A DNA stretch of 64,000 bases from JBCCQL01 sp039414355. GTDB taxonomy: Bacteria; Planctomycetota; Planctomycetia; Pirellulales; Lacipirellulaceae. The translations under genes were made by a program, and so were the position numbers. The DNA lies in the NCBI GenBank assembly GCA_039414355.1, contig JBCDJN010000003.1:1-64000 (forward strand). The letters run 5' to 3'. Within the stretch, counting starts at the first letter, position 1, and each line of letters starts with the position of its first letter. Under the pieces are notes generated by a model. It worked only from the letters and a program-made list of their open reading frames with translations, had not been told where the DNA came from and searched no databases. Below are positions 41,622 to 49,297 of the stretch, piece after piece.

Positions 41622-42593
41622 ATGTCGACAGGCATCCAACAACTAGAGTTCGAGCAGCCCATCTACGAGGTCGAGGACCGCATCCGCGAGCTCGAGCTGC
41701 TCCCCGACAAGACGGCCGACCAAGAGCAGCGGCTCCGCGAGCTCCGCCGGCAGCTGGTTGAGACCACCAAGGAGTGCTACACGGACCTCGACGCGTGGGA
41801 CACGGTCCGCGTCGCCCGGGTGCAGGAGCGGCCGAAGTTCACGGACTACGTCGATCTGGTGTTCGAAGAGTTCGTCGAGCTGCACGGCGACAAGTTCTTT
41901 GGCGACGACCGGGCGCTGCGGTCGGGCTTCGCCAAGATCGATGGCCGCAAGGTGATGCTCATCGGCCATCACAAGGGGAAGACCTTCAAGGAACGCACCG
42001 AGTGCTACTTCGGCTGCGCCCACCCCGAGGGCTACCGCAAGGCGATGGGCAAGATGGAGATGGCCGCCAAGTACGGGCTGCCCATCATCTGCCTGATCGA
42101 CACGCCCGGCGCCTACCCGGGCATCGGCGCCGAGCAGCGCGGCCAGGCGCAGGTCATCGCCGAGAGCATGCTGATGATGTCTCGGCTACCGACGCCCATC
42201 GTCTGCGTGGTGATCGGCGAGGGTGGTTCCGGCGGGGCGCTTGGCATCGGCGTGGGCGACCGCGTGGCGGTGCTCGAGTTCGCTTACTATTCGGTGATCA
42301 GCCCGGAAGGCTGCGCCGGCATCCTGTGGAAGAGCCACGACTTCGCTGAGAACGCCGCCCGCGCGTTGCAGCTCACCTCGGGCCGGCTCAAGGAACTAGG
42401 CGCCGTGGACGACGTGATCGAAGAACCGATCGGCGGCGCCCACCGCGACCATTACCAAATGGCGTCGCGGCTGAAGCTCTACTTGAGCAAGGCCCTCCGC
42501 GAGCTGTGCGACAAGCCAACCGATCAGCTCGTCGCTGAGCGGTATGAGAAGTTCCGCCGCATCGGGCAGTTCTTGGAAAGCGACGCCGGTTGA
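41622..42593 (+). CDS. accA: Acetyl-CoA carboxylase carboxyltransferase subunit alpha
   Basis: A 323-residue protein of normal length. Marks are LHGDKFFGDDRALRSGFAKI, HHKGKTFKERTECYFGCAHP, ICLIDTPGAYPGIGAEQRGQ, GEGGSGGALGIGVGDRV and SPEGCAGILWKSHDFAENAA, the carboxyltransferase oxyanion and biotin-facing regions. With AccD it transfers carboxyl from biotin to acetyl-CoA, making malonyl-CoA for fatty acids. accD is not in the window. Confidence 0.97.
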   Translation: MSTGIQQLEFEQPIYEVEDRIRELELLPDKTADQEQRLRELRRQLVETTKECYTDLDAWDTVRVARVQERPKFTDYVDLVFEEFVELHGDKFFGDDRALRSGFAKIDGRKVMLIGHHKGKTFKERTECYFGCAHPEGYRKAMGKMEMAAKYGLPIICLIDTPGAYPGIGAEQRGQAQVIAESMLMMSRLPTPIVCVVIGEGGSGGALGIGVGDRVAVLEFAYYSVISPEGCAGILWKSHDFAENAARALQLTSGRLKELGAVDDVIEEPIGGAHRDHYQMASRLKLYLSKALRELCDKPTDQLVAERYEKFRRIGQFLESDAG

Positions 42594-42594
42594 T

Positions 42595-43209
42595 TTGAGC
42601 CGCCAAGACGCCAAGGCCGCCACACTGCTTGCCGTGGCGTTTCTCTTGCCGGTGGCGCTTTGGATGTGGCTAGCGATGATGCTCGTCCACGAGTTGGGCC
42701 ATGTGGTGGGCGCCGAGGTCACCGGCGGCGTCGTGACCCACGTCAACGTGTATCCCGGCCGGCTGTCGAGCACGCTGGTCCGCCCCAACCCAATGCCCGG
42801 CGTTGTGCTCTGGGCCGGCATCGTCGGAGGCTGGCTCGTGCCGGCGGCGTTGGCGCTGGGCTGCCGTTGGCTCCCGGCAACCGTCCGCGCCGTGGCCGAC
42901 TGCTGGGCGGCGTTCTGCCTGCTGGCCGGCGGCGTCTACTTGGCGATCGGCGGAACCGAACGGCTCACGGACACCGGCCAGCTCGTCGCCGCCGGCTGGC
43001 GGCTGCCGCTGCTCATCGCCATCGGCTCGCTGGCGGCGCTGGCCGGCTACGCGTGGTCGCGTCACGCCTGGACGCGGCTGTTGGGCGAGATCAATCGGCG
43101 GTCGATCACGCTCGCTCACGCGGCTTCCGCCTGGGCGATGCTCATCGCGTGGATCGCGGGCCAGTGGCTTCTCGCCGACCAACTGGCGTCCGTCCACAAC
43201 GTCCGATAA
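42595..43209 (+). CDS. Membrane protein with HELGH motif (M50-like)
   Basis: A roughly 205-residue protein beginning at or near a TTG two bases after accA stops; the start is not firmly set. Five or six membrane helices are present. The first contains MLVHELGHVVGAEVTGGVVT, a HExxH zinc motif within a helix as in M50 site-2 proteases, followed by VNVYPGRLSSTLVRPN and GVVLWAGIVGGWLV. The usual M50 LDG or NPDG motif is not evident. A peptidase role is only suggested. Confidence 0.65.
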   Translation: MSRQDAKAATLLAVAFLLPVALWMWLAMMLVHELGHVVGAEVTGGVVTHVNVYPGRLSSTLVRPNPMPGVVLWAGIVGGWLVPAALALGCRWLPATVRAVADCWAAFCLLAGGVYLAIGGTERLTDTGQLVAAGWRLPLLIAIGSLAALAGYAWSRHAWTRLLGEINRRSITLAHAASAWAMLIAWIAGQWLLADQLASVHNVR

Positions 43210-43264
43210 TGGCCGTTATGTCCGTTTCGGACCGCTGCCGGCGGTGCGAGAGCCCTCTGCTTGG

Positions 43265-43696
43265 TTACCACCCTGCCGCGACGAGCACAACGCCAACCGT
43301 AAGGCCGGCGGCGAACAACGAGCCCAGCACGAACACGACGACGCGCACCCAGCCCCGCGCCGCGGCCCGCATGCCGAGCGTGGCGAGCAAGAACTCCAGC
43401 GCGTGCCCGGCAGTGAAGCAGAAGTTGGCGCCGATGAACCCCGCCGCGATGATCGCGACAAACTCGCCGTCGAAGACAGAAGCGAAGGACCCCCGCCCGG
43501 TCACTCCCGGGATCCACAGGGTCGCCAAACCGACCACCGAGAGCCAAACCAGATAGGCGATCCGCAGCCGCTCCCAGGCGCCGACAATCCGCCACGCCAC
43601 CCGCCGGAAGGCCGCCTCATCGTCGCGCAAGTCCTCGCCGCCGTCACCCGCTGGGCCGCTCGCCGGTGAAGCGAAGGGGTTTTCGATCGCGCCCAT
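43265..43696 (-). CDS. Small planctomycete-type membrane protein (ENPF N-terminus)
   Basis: A 143-residue protein starting MGAIENPFASPASGPAG; an ATG nine codons upstream is less likely. Planctomycete membrane proteins often begin with such an NPF-x-SP motif. Three helices follow (IAYLVWLSVVGLATLWIPG; FVAIIAAGFIGANFCFTAGH; VVVFVLGSLFAAGLTVGVVL). No function known. It is followed upstream by the methyltransferase gene, 33 bases away on the same strand. Confidence 0.6.
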   Translation of the reverse strand: MGAIENPFASPASGPAGDGGEDLRDDEAAFRRVAWRIVGAWERLRIAYLVWLSVVGLATLWIPGVTGRGSFASVFDGEFVAIIAAGFIGANFCFTAGHALEFLLATLGMRAAARGWVRVVVFVLGSLFAAGLTVGVVLVAAGW

Positions 43697-43729
43697 GTCG
43701 TCCCCGCGTCCTTGGAGGTTCAATCGCCG

Positions 43730-44593
43730 CTATCGCAGCCGCGCCCGCAAGTACATATCCGTCTTCTTCTTCGCCACGAGGCGGCGTTGGCTGGGGATAT
43801 CCCTAAGCTGCGACTGTTTGCCGGGCGCCACGAGCTTGACCAGTTCCTTGACGTAGCGCTTCACGCCGAACGAGTACGCCGGGTACTTGCAGACGGCAAG
43901 CACCTCGAAGCCGGCCTGCTCCACGACGCCGCGGACGATCTCTTCGCTGGCGAAGCTCAGGTGGTCGGGAAGGAAGAGCGGACGCGGGTGCTCCTCGGGA
44001 GTGAGGTCGGCCGTGTCGCCCGTTTCGAGCATCAACTCGCCGCCTGGCTTCAGCAGGCGGGAGCAGAGGTCGAGGAACTCGACCGGGTCGGGAAGGTGCG
44101 AGTAAACGTTGAGCAGCGAGACGGCGTCGTAGCGCTCATCGTGCCCTAGGCCGTCGGCGTGCTCGGCGAGGTCGAAGTGCGTGACGTTGAGCCCGTGCTT
44201 GGCGGCCGACGCTTGTTTTTTTTCGTTGGGTTCGAGGCCGGTGGCGTCGATCCGGCCGCCGCCGACAACGCCGAGCGCCATCAGCAGTTCGCCGTGCCCG
44301 CAACCGATGTCGAGCCATCGGCGGTCGCGGCTCGTCAGGTCCTCGCCGAAGAGGTCGCGGAGGATCGGCTCGTAACGCTTCGCCTTGCCGTGGCTGAACG
44401 ACCCCGTGATGTCGAACTGGATGGCGCCCGTGTGCACACCCATCTGATGCGCGCGATCAATCTCTTCCTGGCTTGGCCGCGGCGTCACGAAGAGCAGCCC
44501 ACAGCCACCGCACTTCACTAGCTTGAAGCCGTTCTCCTCGGCGTACGGCCGGTGCTCGTTGGAGTTGCAGTGGTAACAGGGGGCGTCGATCAT
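43730..44593 (-). CDS. SAM-dependent methyltransferase with N-terminal zinc ribbon
   Basis: A 287-residue class I methyltransferase. The N-terminus has a Cys4 zinc ribbon (CYHCNSNEH and KCGGCGLLFVTPRPS) found in methyltransferases of sugar or surface-glycan pathways. The SAM site is WLDIGCGHGELLMALGVVGG, with DAVSLLNVYSHLPDPVEFLD and LLKPGGELMLETGD. The TPRPS region and ribbon suggest a family that modifies nucleotide-linked sugars, but it is not next to glycan genes here. The run of eight A in the coding strand (T at 44216-44223), in PNEKKQAS, is a potential slippage site. Confidence 0.82.
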   Translation of the reverse strand: MIDAPCYHCNSNEHRPYAEENGFKLVKCGGCGLLFVTPRPSQEEIDRAHQMGVHTGAIQFDITGSFSHGKAKRYEPILRDLFGEDLTSRDRRWLDIGCGHGELLMALGVVGGGRIDATGLEPNEKKQASAAKHGLNVTHFDLAEHADGLGHDERYDAVSLLNVYSHLPDPVEFLDLCSRLLKPGGELMLETGDTADLTPEEHPRPLFLPDHLSFASEEIVRGVVEQAGFEVLAVCKYPAYSFGVKRYVKELVKLVAPGKQSQLRDIPSQRRLVAKKKTDMYLRARLR

Positions 44594-44675
44594 GGCGTTG
44601 GGCGGCGGAGGTTGGGCTGCAACCTCATGCTACTTGCCGCGATCCGCCCCGCAAACGCACGACACCTCGCGCCGG

Positions 44676-45446
44676 CTACTGCTGAGGAAAGCCAACGCGC
44701 GGGGTCAGGTCCTGCGGCCAACCTCCGGAAGCGGCGGGCGGGTTGGCGGGGTTCTGACGGCCGAAGGGCGTGGCCGGCGGGGGGAAGCCGCTCGGTGTCG
44801 TGCCCGAGAACGGCGTGCTGGTGGAGGCGGGAATCGCCGGCGTAGCGCCCGGTCCCCACGGCTGCCCGCCGGCGGCCTGATCGCCGAAGCCCGGGGCGCC
44901 GGCCACGGGGGCGACCCCTGTAGGTTGGTTTAGTTCGTTCTCGAGCCGGTTCAGGTACGGCCCGATCACCTGGTGCACCTCAGCCGGCATCACCGCGTCG
45001 GCGTTGTCCAGCAGCTTGGCGATTTGCCGGCCCGACTGCGAGGCGACGATTGATTCCTTCATGCCATCAAAGTAGTTCGGCAGCAGCGTCACGGCGAAGA
45101 ACGTGATGCCGATGCACCACAGCACGCCGCGGCCGGCGCCGATGATGGCGCCCATCTGCCGGTCGAAGCTTTCGAGCCGGACTTTGTTGATGCCGCCCTT
45201 CACCGCGCGGAACACTAGCCACGTGGCCAGCGAGAACCCGGCGTAGATGGCGGCCATGGCCATGAACTTGTTCCACGGCGCCGAGTCGCCAAACACCGGC
45301 GCCAGCTGCCCGGAGAACTGCACCGCGACAAAGTAGCTAGCAATAAACGACGTGAGGTACGCCACCTGCCAAGCCATGCCCTTCGCGTATCCGTAGAGCG
45401 TAAGCCCCGCCAAGACGAACAGCATCACGAAGTCGTAAGTCTGCAT
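44676..45446 (-). CDS. CvpA family membrane protein
   Basis: A 256-residue protein starting MQTYDFVMLFVLAGLTLYGY. Four membrane helices at the N-terminus match CvpA, with YGYAKGMAWQVAYLTSFIAS and the loop FRAVKGGINKVRLESFDRQM before GAIIGAGRGVLWCIGITFF. The C-terminal 85 residues are Pro/Gly/Ala-rich and probably disordered. CvpA proteins are needed for colicin V production and envelope or biofilm traits in enterobacteria; the role here is unknown. Its start lies ten bases from the G-rich inverted-repeat element that forms the divergent spacer. Confidence 0.8.
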   Translation of the reverse strand: MQTYDFVMLFVLAGLTLYGYAKGMAWQVAYLTSFIASYFVAVQFSGQLAPVFGDSAPWNKFMAMAAIYAGFSLATWLVFRAVKGGINKVRLESFDRQMGAIIGAGRGVLWCIGITFFAVTLLPNYFDGMKESIVASQSGRQIAKLLDNADAVMPAEVHQVIGPYLNRLENELNQPTGVAPVAGAPGFGDQAAGGQPWGPGATPAIPASTSTPFSGTTPSGFPPPATPFGRQNPANPPAASGGWPQDLTPRVGFPQQ

Positions 45447-45455
45447 CAGGAGGGG

Positions 45456-45626
45456 CGGGGGCTGGGGGCTCGGGGCTGGGGGCTTGGGGGGCGGAGTATA
45501 GCGGGCAATCAATGAGCAGATGAAGGCGAATGATCGACGGTGCTAGCACCGCCCCTTTCGCCTTCATTCCGCGCAGCAATTCTCCTACCCTCCCCCAGCT
45601 GCGAGCCCCAAGCCCCAAGCCCCCAC
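45456..45626. repeat. G-rich inverted-repeat element forming a whole divergent spacer
   Basis: The left arm is GGGGGCTGGGGGCTCGGGG and beyond (to about 45491); the right arm, about 45592-45625, is its inverse built of AGCCCC units. An inner inverted pair (ATGAAGGCGAA at about 45520-45530 and TTCGCCTTCAT at 45557-45567) nests inside. The element nearly fills the spacer between two divergent starts (45446 and 45632), so promoters must lie within it. G-runs could form quadruplexes. Confidence 0.75.
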
Positions 45627-45631
45627 CGCAC

Positions 45632-46648
45632 ATGGCCGACTTCCACACACACGTTACCGTGAGCAGCGTCCTAGGCGCCGGGTACTCGGTGGCGGGGATG
45701 GTGGCGGGGATGCACCCGTCGACGGCCCTGGTGGCCGGCGGCTTGTGCGGCGTGGCCGGCATGCTGCCCGACGTGGACAGCGACTCCGGTATCCCACGCC
45801 GCGAGGCGATGGGATTCACCGCCGCGATCGTTCCCATGCTGCTGGTCGACCGCTTCGATCAACTGCACCTGGGCCACGACCAGATGGTGCTAATGGCGGC
45901 GGTGATCTACTTCCTCATCCGCTTCGTCGCCGCGGACCTGGTAGGCAAGTTCTCCGTGCACCGCGGCATGTGGCACAGCATCCCGGCGGTGCTCATCTTC
46001 GCCGGCATCGCGTTCCTGGTCGCCGGGCCGGCGGACGATCTCACCGTCCGCTACTTCAAGGCGTTTGCTGTTGGCCTGGGGGCGATGAGCCACCTGGTGC
46101 TGGACGAGGTCTACAGCGTCGATACGCGCGGCGTGGTGCCGAAGTTCAAGAAGTCGTTCGGCACCGCCGTGAAGCTCTACAGCAAGAGCCCGTGGGCGAA
46201 CTTCTCGACCTACGCCAAGCTGGCGGTCGTGGTCGCGGCCATCGCCGCGGAGCCGAGCGTGCTGGCCCAGATCGAAGTCGCCAACCCCGCGCTTGCCGGC
46301 CGCATCCGCGGGTATCGCGAGCGGTTCGACCGGCAGCCGAACGACCAATCGCCCTACCCCGCCCCGGGAGTCACCGCGCAGCCACAGGCGACACAACCCA
46401 ATTATCAACAGCCGAGCTATCAACAGCCGGGCTATCAACAACCGAGCTATCAACAACCGAGCTATCAACAACCGAGCTATCAACAACCGAGCTATCAGCC
46501 GCCGGGTTATCGCCAGCCGGGTTACTCACAGCCGCCCGCCGGCAGCTTCCCACAACCGGCCGCCAACCCGTTCCCGCAACCGACCAGCGGCTACCAGGGC
46601 CAGCCGGCCGCGGCCATGGCCCCGGCGCCGTCGATCCGCCGGCAGTAG
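45632..46648 (+). CDS. Membrane-bound metal-dependent hydrolase, YdjM/DUF457 family
   Basis: A 338-residue protein starting MADFHTHVTVSSVLGAGYS. The N-terminal His cluster HTHVTVS, the acidic GMLPDVDSDSG, the HRGMWHSIP motif and SHLVLDEVYSVD are the conserved metal-binding residues of the YdjM/LexA-regulated hydrolase family, spread over about five helices. From about residue 255 the tail is disordered and built of YQQPS repeats. Function of the family is unknown. The ATG lies six bases after a G-rich inverted-repeat element and lacks a canonical ribosome site. Confidence 0.78.
   Translation: MADFHTHVTVSSVLGAGYSVAGMVAGMHPSTALVAGGLCGVAGMLPDVDSDSGIPRREAMGFTAAIVPMLLVDRFDQLHLGHDQMVLMAAVIYFLIRFVAADLVGKFSVHRGMWHSIPAVLIFAGIAFLVAGPADDLTVRYFKAFAVGLGAMSHLVLDEVYSVDTRGVVPKFKKSFGTAVKLYSKSPWANFSTYAKLAVVVAAIAAEPSVLAQIEVANPALAGRIRGYRERFDRQPNDQSPYPAPGVTAQPQATQPNYQQPSYQQPGYQQPSYQQPSYQQPSYQQPSYQPPGYRQPGYSQPPAGSFPQPAANPFPQPTSGYQGQPAAAMAPAPSIRRQ
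46403..46532 (+). repeat. 15-bp tandem repeat encoding YQQPS
   Basis: The unit TATCAACAACCGAGC and close variants recur about seven times in frame, encoding YQQPS/YQQPG, then degrading to YQPPG and YRQPG. Near-identical middle copies suggest recent expansion by slippage. It lies in the disordered tail of the hydrolase-like gene. Confidence 0.85.
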
Positions 46649-46990
46649 CTGGCTGAAACCGTACAAAGGTACAAAATCCGTCATAGGATTCTGGACCTGA
46701 TTCGACGAAAACCGCCCCGATGCGGATTCTCGATAAGAACTCTTAGCCGGATTGCCGTGCCTTCCATCGAAGGATGCTTATCGCCGAAACGGTCGTTTTC
46801 GCGATAAGGGGCGAGGTCGCCAACTGACCAAGGTCGACGCCACCTGTGCAGGTTAGCGGCGGGGCCGAGTCGGCGGTGAACCGTCTCCCATCGGTCGGTC
46901 CCAAATCGATGAAGCGATACGCGTCGGAATAACTTCCCTGTATAGACGTCCGGCAGTACCATGTGAGCGGGGGCTACGTTAATTGAGCAA
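46649..46990. other. Intergenic, AT-richer spacer
   Basis: About 340 bases with visibly lower GC than the flanks. A 93-codon reverse frame exists (46681-46962) but its translation is basic and lacks domain-like sequence, so no gene is called. The promoter for the following secreted protein probably lies near its right end. Confidence 0.4.
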
Positions 46991-46996
46991 GTGCTA

Positions 46997-47653
46997 ATGA
47001 ACGCTTATCAAACTCTCTTACCGGTTCATTTTTTATTCGCTCTTGTTGTTTGGTGCGATGCCGGAAAGCCTTTGGCCGCAACGGTTGCCGATTTCACAAA
47101 CAGCGTAATCGCCATCGATAGTACTGGTACAGATTCTGTCGACGCGGTTGGGTCTTTTTCGCTAGGCACTCAGTTCTCGTTAGATAAAGAAGTGCTCGTC
47201 GATGGCCTAGGTTATTTCGATGTAGACTCAGATGGACTATCCCAAAGCCATGCGGTGGGGATCTTCGCGATTAATGGTGAACTGAGGGTGGGGCCGCTGT
47301 CTATAAGCTCTGGTAGCGTACTTAGAGAATCGCAATCGGAGGCCGGTGATTGGCGGTTTGAAGCGTTGCTGACTCCCGTTTCTCTCCTGCCGGGCGACTA
47401 CGTAATTGCCGGCTATACTGGTGGCGGGTTAGACGACTCTGTTGGTGAAGGCGAACGAATCAGTGTTCCCGGTGTCGGTGTAGCGCAGGGGCGCCGATTT
47501 CAAGCGAGCCGATCGCTCGAATATCCCGGCAGAACTACGGCACAGCCGTATCTTACCGCTTCATTCTCCGTGGTTATTCCTGAGCCCTGCGGACTCTGCT
47601 TCGCGTGCAGCTCACTATTACTGGCATGCTTTAGGACGAGAACTGGGCGCTGA
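46997..47653 (+). CDS. Secreted PEP-CTERM-like protein
   Basis: A 218-residue protein with a signal peptide (TLLPVHFLFALVVWCDAGKP) and one beta-rich domain resembling DUF4082-type modules (LGTQFSLDKEVLVDGLGYFD, LLPGDYVIAGYTGGG). It ends VIPEPCGLCFACSSLLLACF then RTRTGR: the Pro-Glu-Pro, hydrophobic helix and basic tail of a PEP-CTERM exosortase signal, with unusual cysteines in the helix. A GTG two codons upstream is an alternative start. Codon use is noticeably AT-richer than its neighbours, hinting at different ancestry. Confidence 0.72.
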   Translation: MNAYQTLLPVHFLFALVVWCDAGKPLAATVADFTNSVIAIDSTGTDSVDAVGSFSLGTQFSLDKEVLVDGLGYFDVDSDGLSQSHAVGIFAINGELRVGPLSISSGSVLRESQSEAGDWRFEALLTPVSLLPGDYVIAGYTGGGLDDSVGEGERISVPGVGVAQGRRFQASRSLEYPGRTTAQPYLTASFSVVIPEPCGLCFACSSLLLACFRTRTGR

Positions 47654-47942
47654 CAAACGAATGAAGCGATCACGCTCTTGCTTCCGTCCCGGGACGACAG
47701 GTCCACAATGCGCAAATGAGTGACCCTCCTGGGGGCCTTAGCGTGCAGAATTGCACGAATGTGGACGGTCTACCGGGTGCTCCCAATATGGCCGCAGGTC
47801 AGGGCTCTTCGGAATGGGTGTACGATTCTGGGCGTAAGTCGTTGCTGGACCGCCCCTTCTCGTCATCGGCTATGGCGGATTTTGTCCCTTTGTACGGTTC
47901 CACCCGTAGCTCTGCAACGATGGCTTCCATGCCGGCAGACGC

Positions 47943-49193
47943 TCACGGCCGAACGCGTCCGAAGAGCGGGCCGACGCTAGCCCAACAGCACGCCGCCCAC
48001 GCCAGCGCGACCGAGCCGGGCTCGGGCACCACGCGGAACACGTAGACCGAGCCGGCCCGTTCGACCCGCGTCGTGTCGTCACGGGCGCCGATCATGGCGA
48101 TCCGGCCATCGAGCGCCAGCGACCGCTGGCCGAACCTGTCTCCGAACCTTCCATCGCTCGCGGCCAGCTTCTGCAGCTCGCGCCCCGTGCGGAGATCGAA
48201 CAGGTACGCGAAGTCCGCGATGCGGCGGTTCGGATCGTCGCGATTGGTCGACGCCAGCAGGAACTGCCCGTTGGCGGTCAGCGACGTCCCGAACTGGTCG
48301 CGGCGTCCGTTGTCGCTGGACTTGAGCTTCATGAGTTGGTCGCCGGTCGCGGTATCGAAGACATAGACGGCGCCCGAGTTGAGCACACCGTCGTCGTCGC
48401 CGGGAGCGCCCACCAGCGCGAGGTCGCCAAGAAGTGCGACCGAGGTTCCGAAGCGATCGGCTTCGGTCGGGTCGTCGGGCACTAAGGGCCGAAGCGCATC
48501 GCCGGTGGCGGCGTCAATCAGGTAGGCGGCGCCGGAGTCGGGCGACGATAGGTCGGTCCCCGGCGCGCCGACGAGCGCCAGGTCGCCGTCGATCGCCACA
48601 GCGCTGCCGAAGCGATCGAACGTGGTCGCGCCCGGGGGCGTTAGCCGGATAGGGAGCGAGTCGGTCGCCAGGTCGAACAAGTAAGCGGCGCCGACGCCCC
48701 GCCCCAGCTGCTCGTCGCTCGAGGCGCCGATCAGCGCGATATCGCCGCTCAGGGCGAGCGGCCCACCAAAGGCGATTGGCGGTATCGCGTCGGCGGACAA
48801 CCGGCGGATCTGGTCACCGGTCGCCACGTCGAACACCCAAACGTACCGGTTGAACTCGTCGCCAATGCGCTCGCCGCCGCCAACCAGCACCCGGCCCGCA
48901 TCCATCGCCACGTTGAACTGCGACAGAATGCCGGGGGCATCCGGCACAAACCGCCGCAGCCGCTCGCCGGTGGTCGCGTCGTAGAGGTAAGCCGTTCCCT
49001 CGAAGGGCCCGACAGTATCGCTGAGCGGGTCGATGATCGCCGCTAGGTTGCCGTCCAAAGCAACTGCGGCCCCGAACGCGTCGAGGCGTTCAAGGTCTTG
49101 CGGCACGATCTTGAACTGCTCGTTGATCGTCTCGGTAGCCGTCACCAGCGAAGCGGCGCACAGGCAGGCGACGACACCAAAGCTGCGGATCAT
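47943..49193 (-). CDS. FG-GAP beta-propeller protein with PEP-CTERM tail
   Basis: A 416-residue protein starting MIRSFGVVACLCAASLVTAT (signal peptide), chosen over an ATG six codons earlier because GAGG lies eight bases upstream. About seven repeats of the form RFGSAVAIDGDLALVGAPGTD / AAYLIDAATGD make a propeller similar to FG-GAP and integrin-alpha-like proteins. The end VVPEPGSVALAWAACCWASV followed by GPLFGRVRP is a PEP-CTERM signal. It is exported and probably surface-displayed; ligand unknown. Confidence 0.82.
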   Translation of the reverse strand: MIRSFGVVACLCAASLVTATETINEQFKIVPQDLERLDAFGAAVALDGNLAAIIDPLSDTVGPFEGTAYLYDATTGERLRRFVPDAPGILSQFNVAMDAGRVLVGGGERIGDEFNRYVWVFDVATGDQIRRLSADAIPPIAFGGPLALSGDIALIGASSDEQLGRGVGAAYLFDLATDSLPIRLTPPGATTFDRFGSAVAIDGDLALVGAPGTDLSSPDSGAAYLIDAATGDALRPLVPDDPTEADRFGTSVALLGDLALVGAPGDDDGVLNSGAVYVFDTATGDQLMKLKSSDNGRRDQFGTSLTANGQFLLASTNRDDPNRRIADFAYLFDLRTGRELQKLAASDGRFGDRFGQRSLALDGRIAMIGARDDTTRVERAGSVYVFRVVPEPGSVALAWAACCWASVGPLFGRVRP

Positions 49194-49297
49194 TAGGCGG
49201 ACCTCAATCAAGTGCAGAGTGCTGGCCGCATGGTTACCGGTGGCGTGGCGGGATGCAAGCAGATCGAACGCTCGTCGCCGCGGCGGCGGCCGCGTCG

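Noticed and set aside
46681..46962. A 93-codon reverse frame in the AT-rich spacer
   Set aside because: No plausible ribosome site or family, and basic composition without clear helix pattern.
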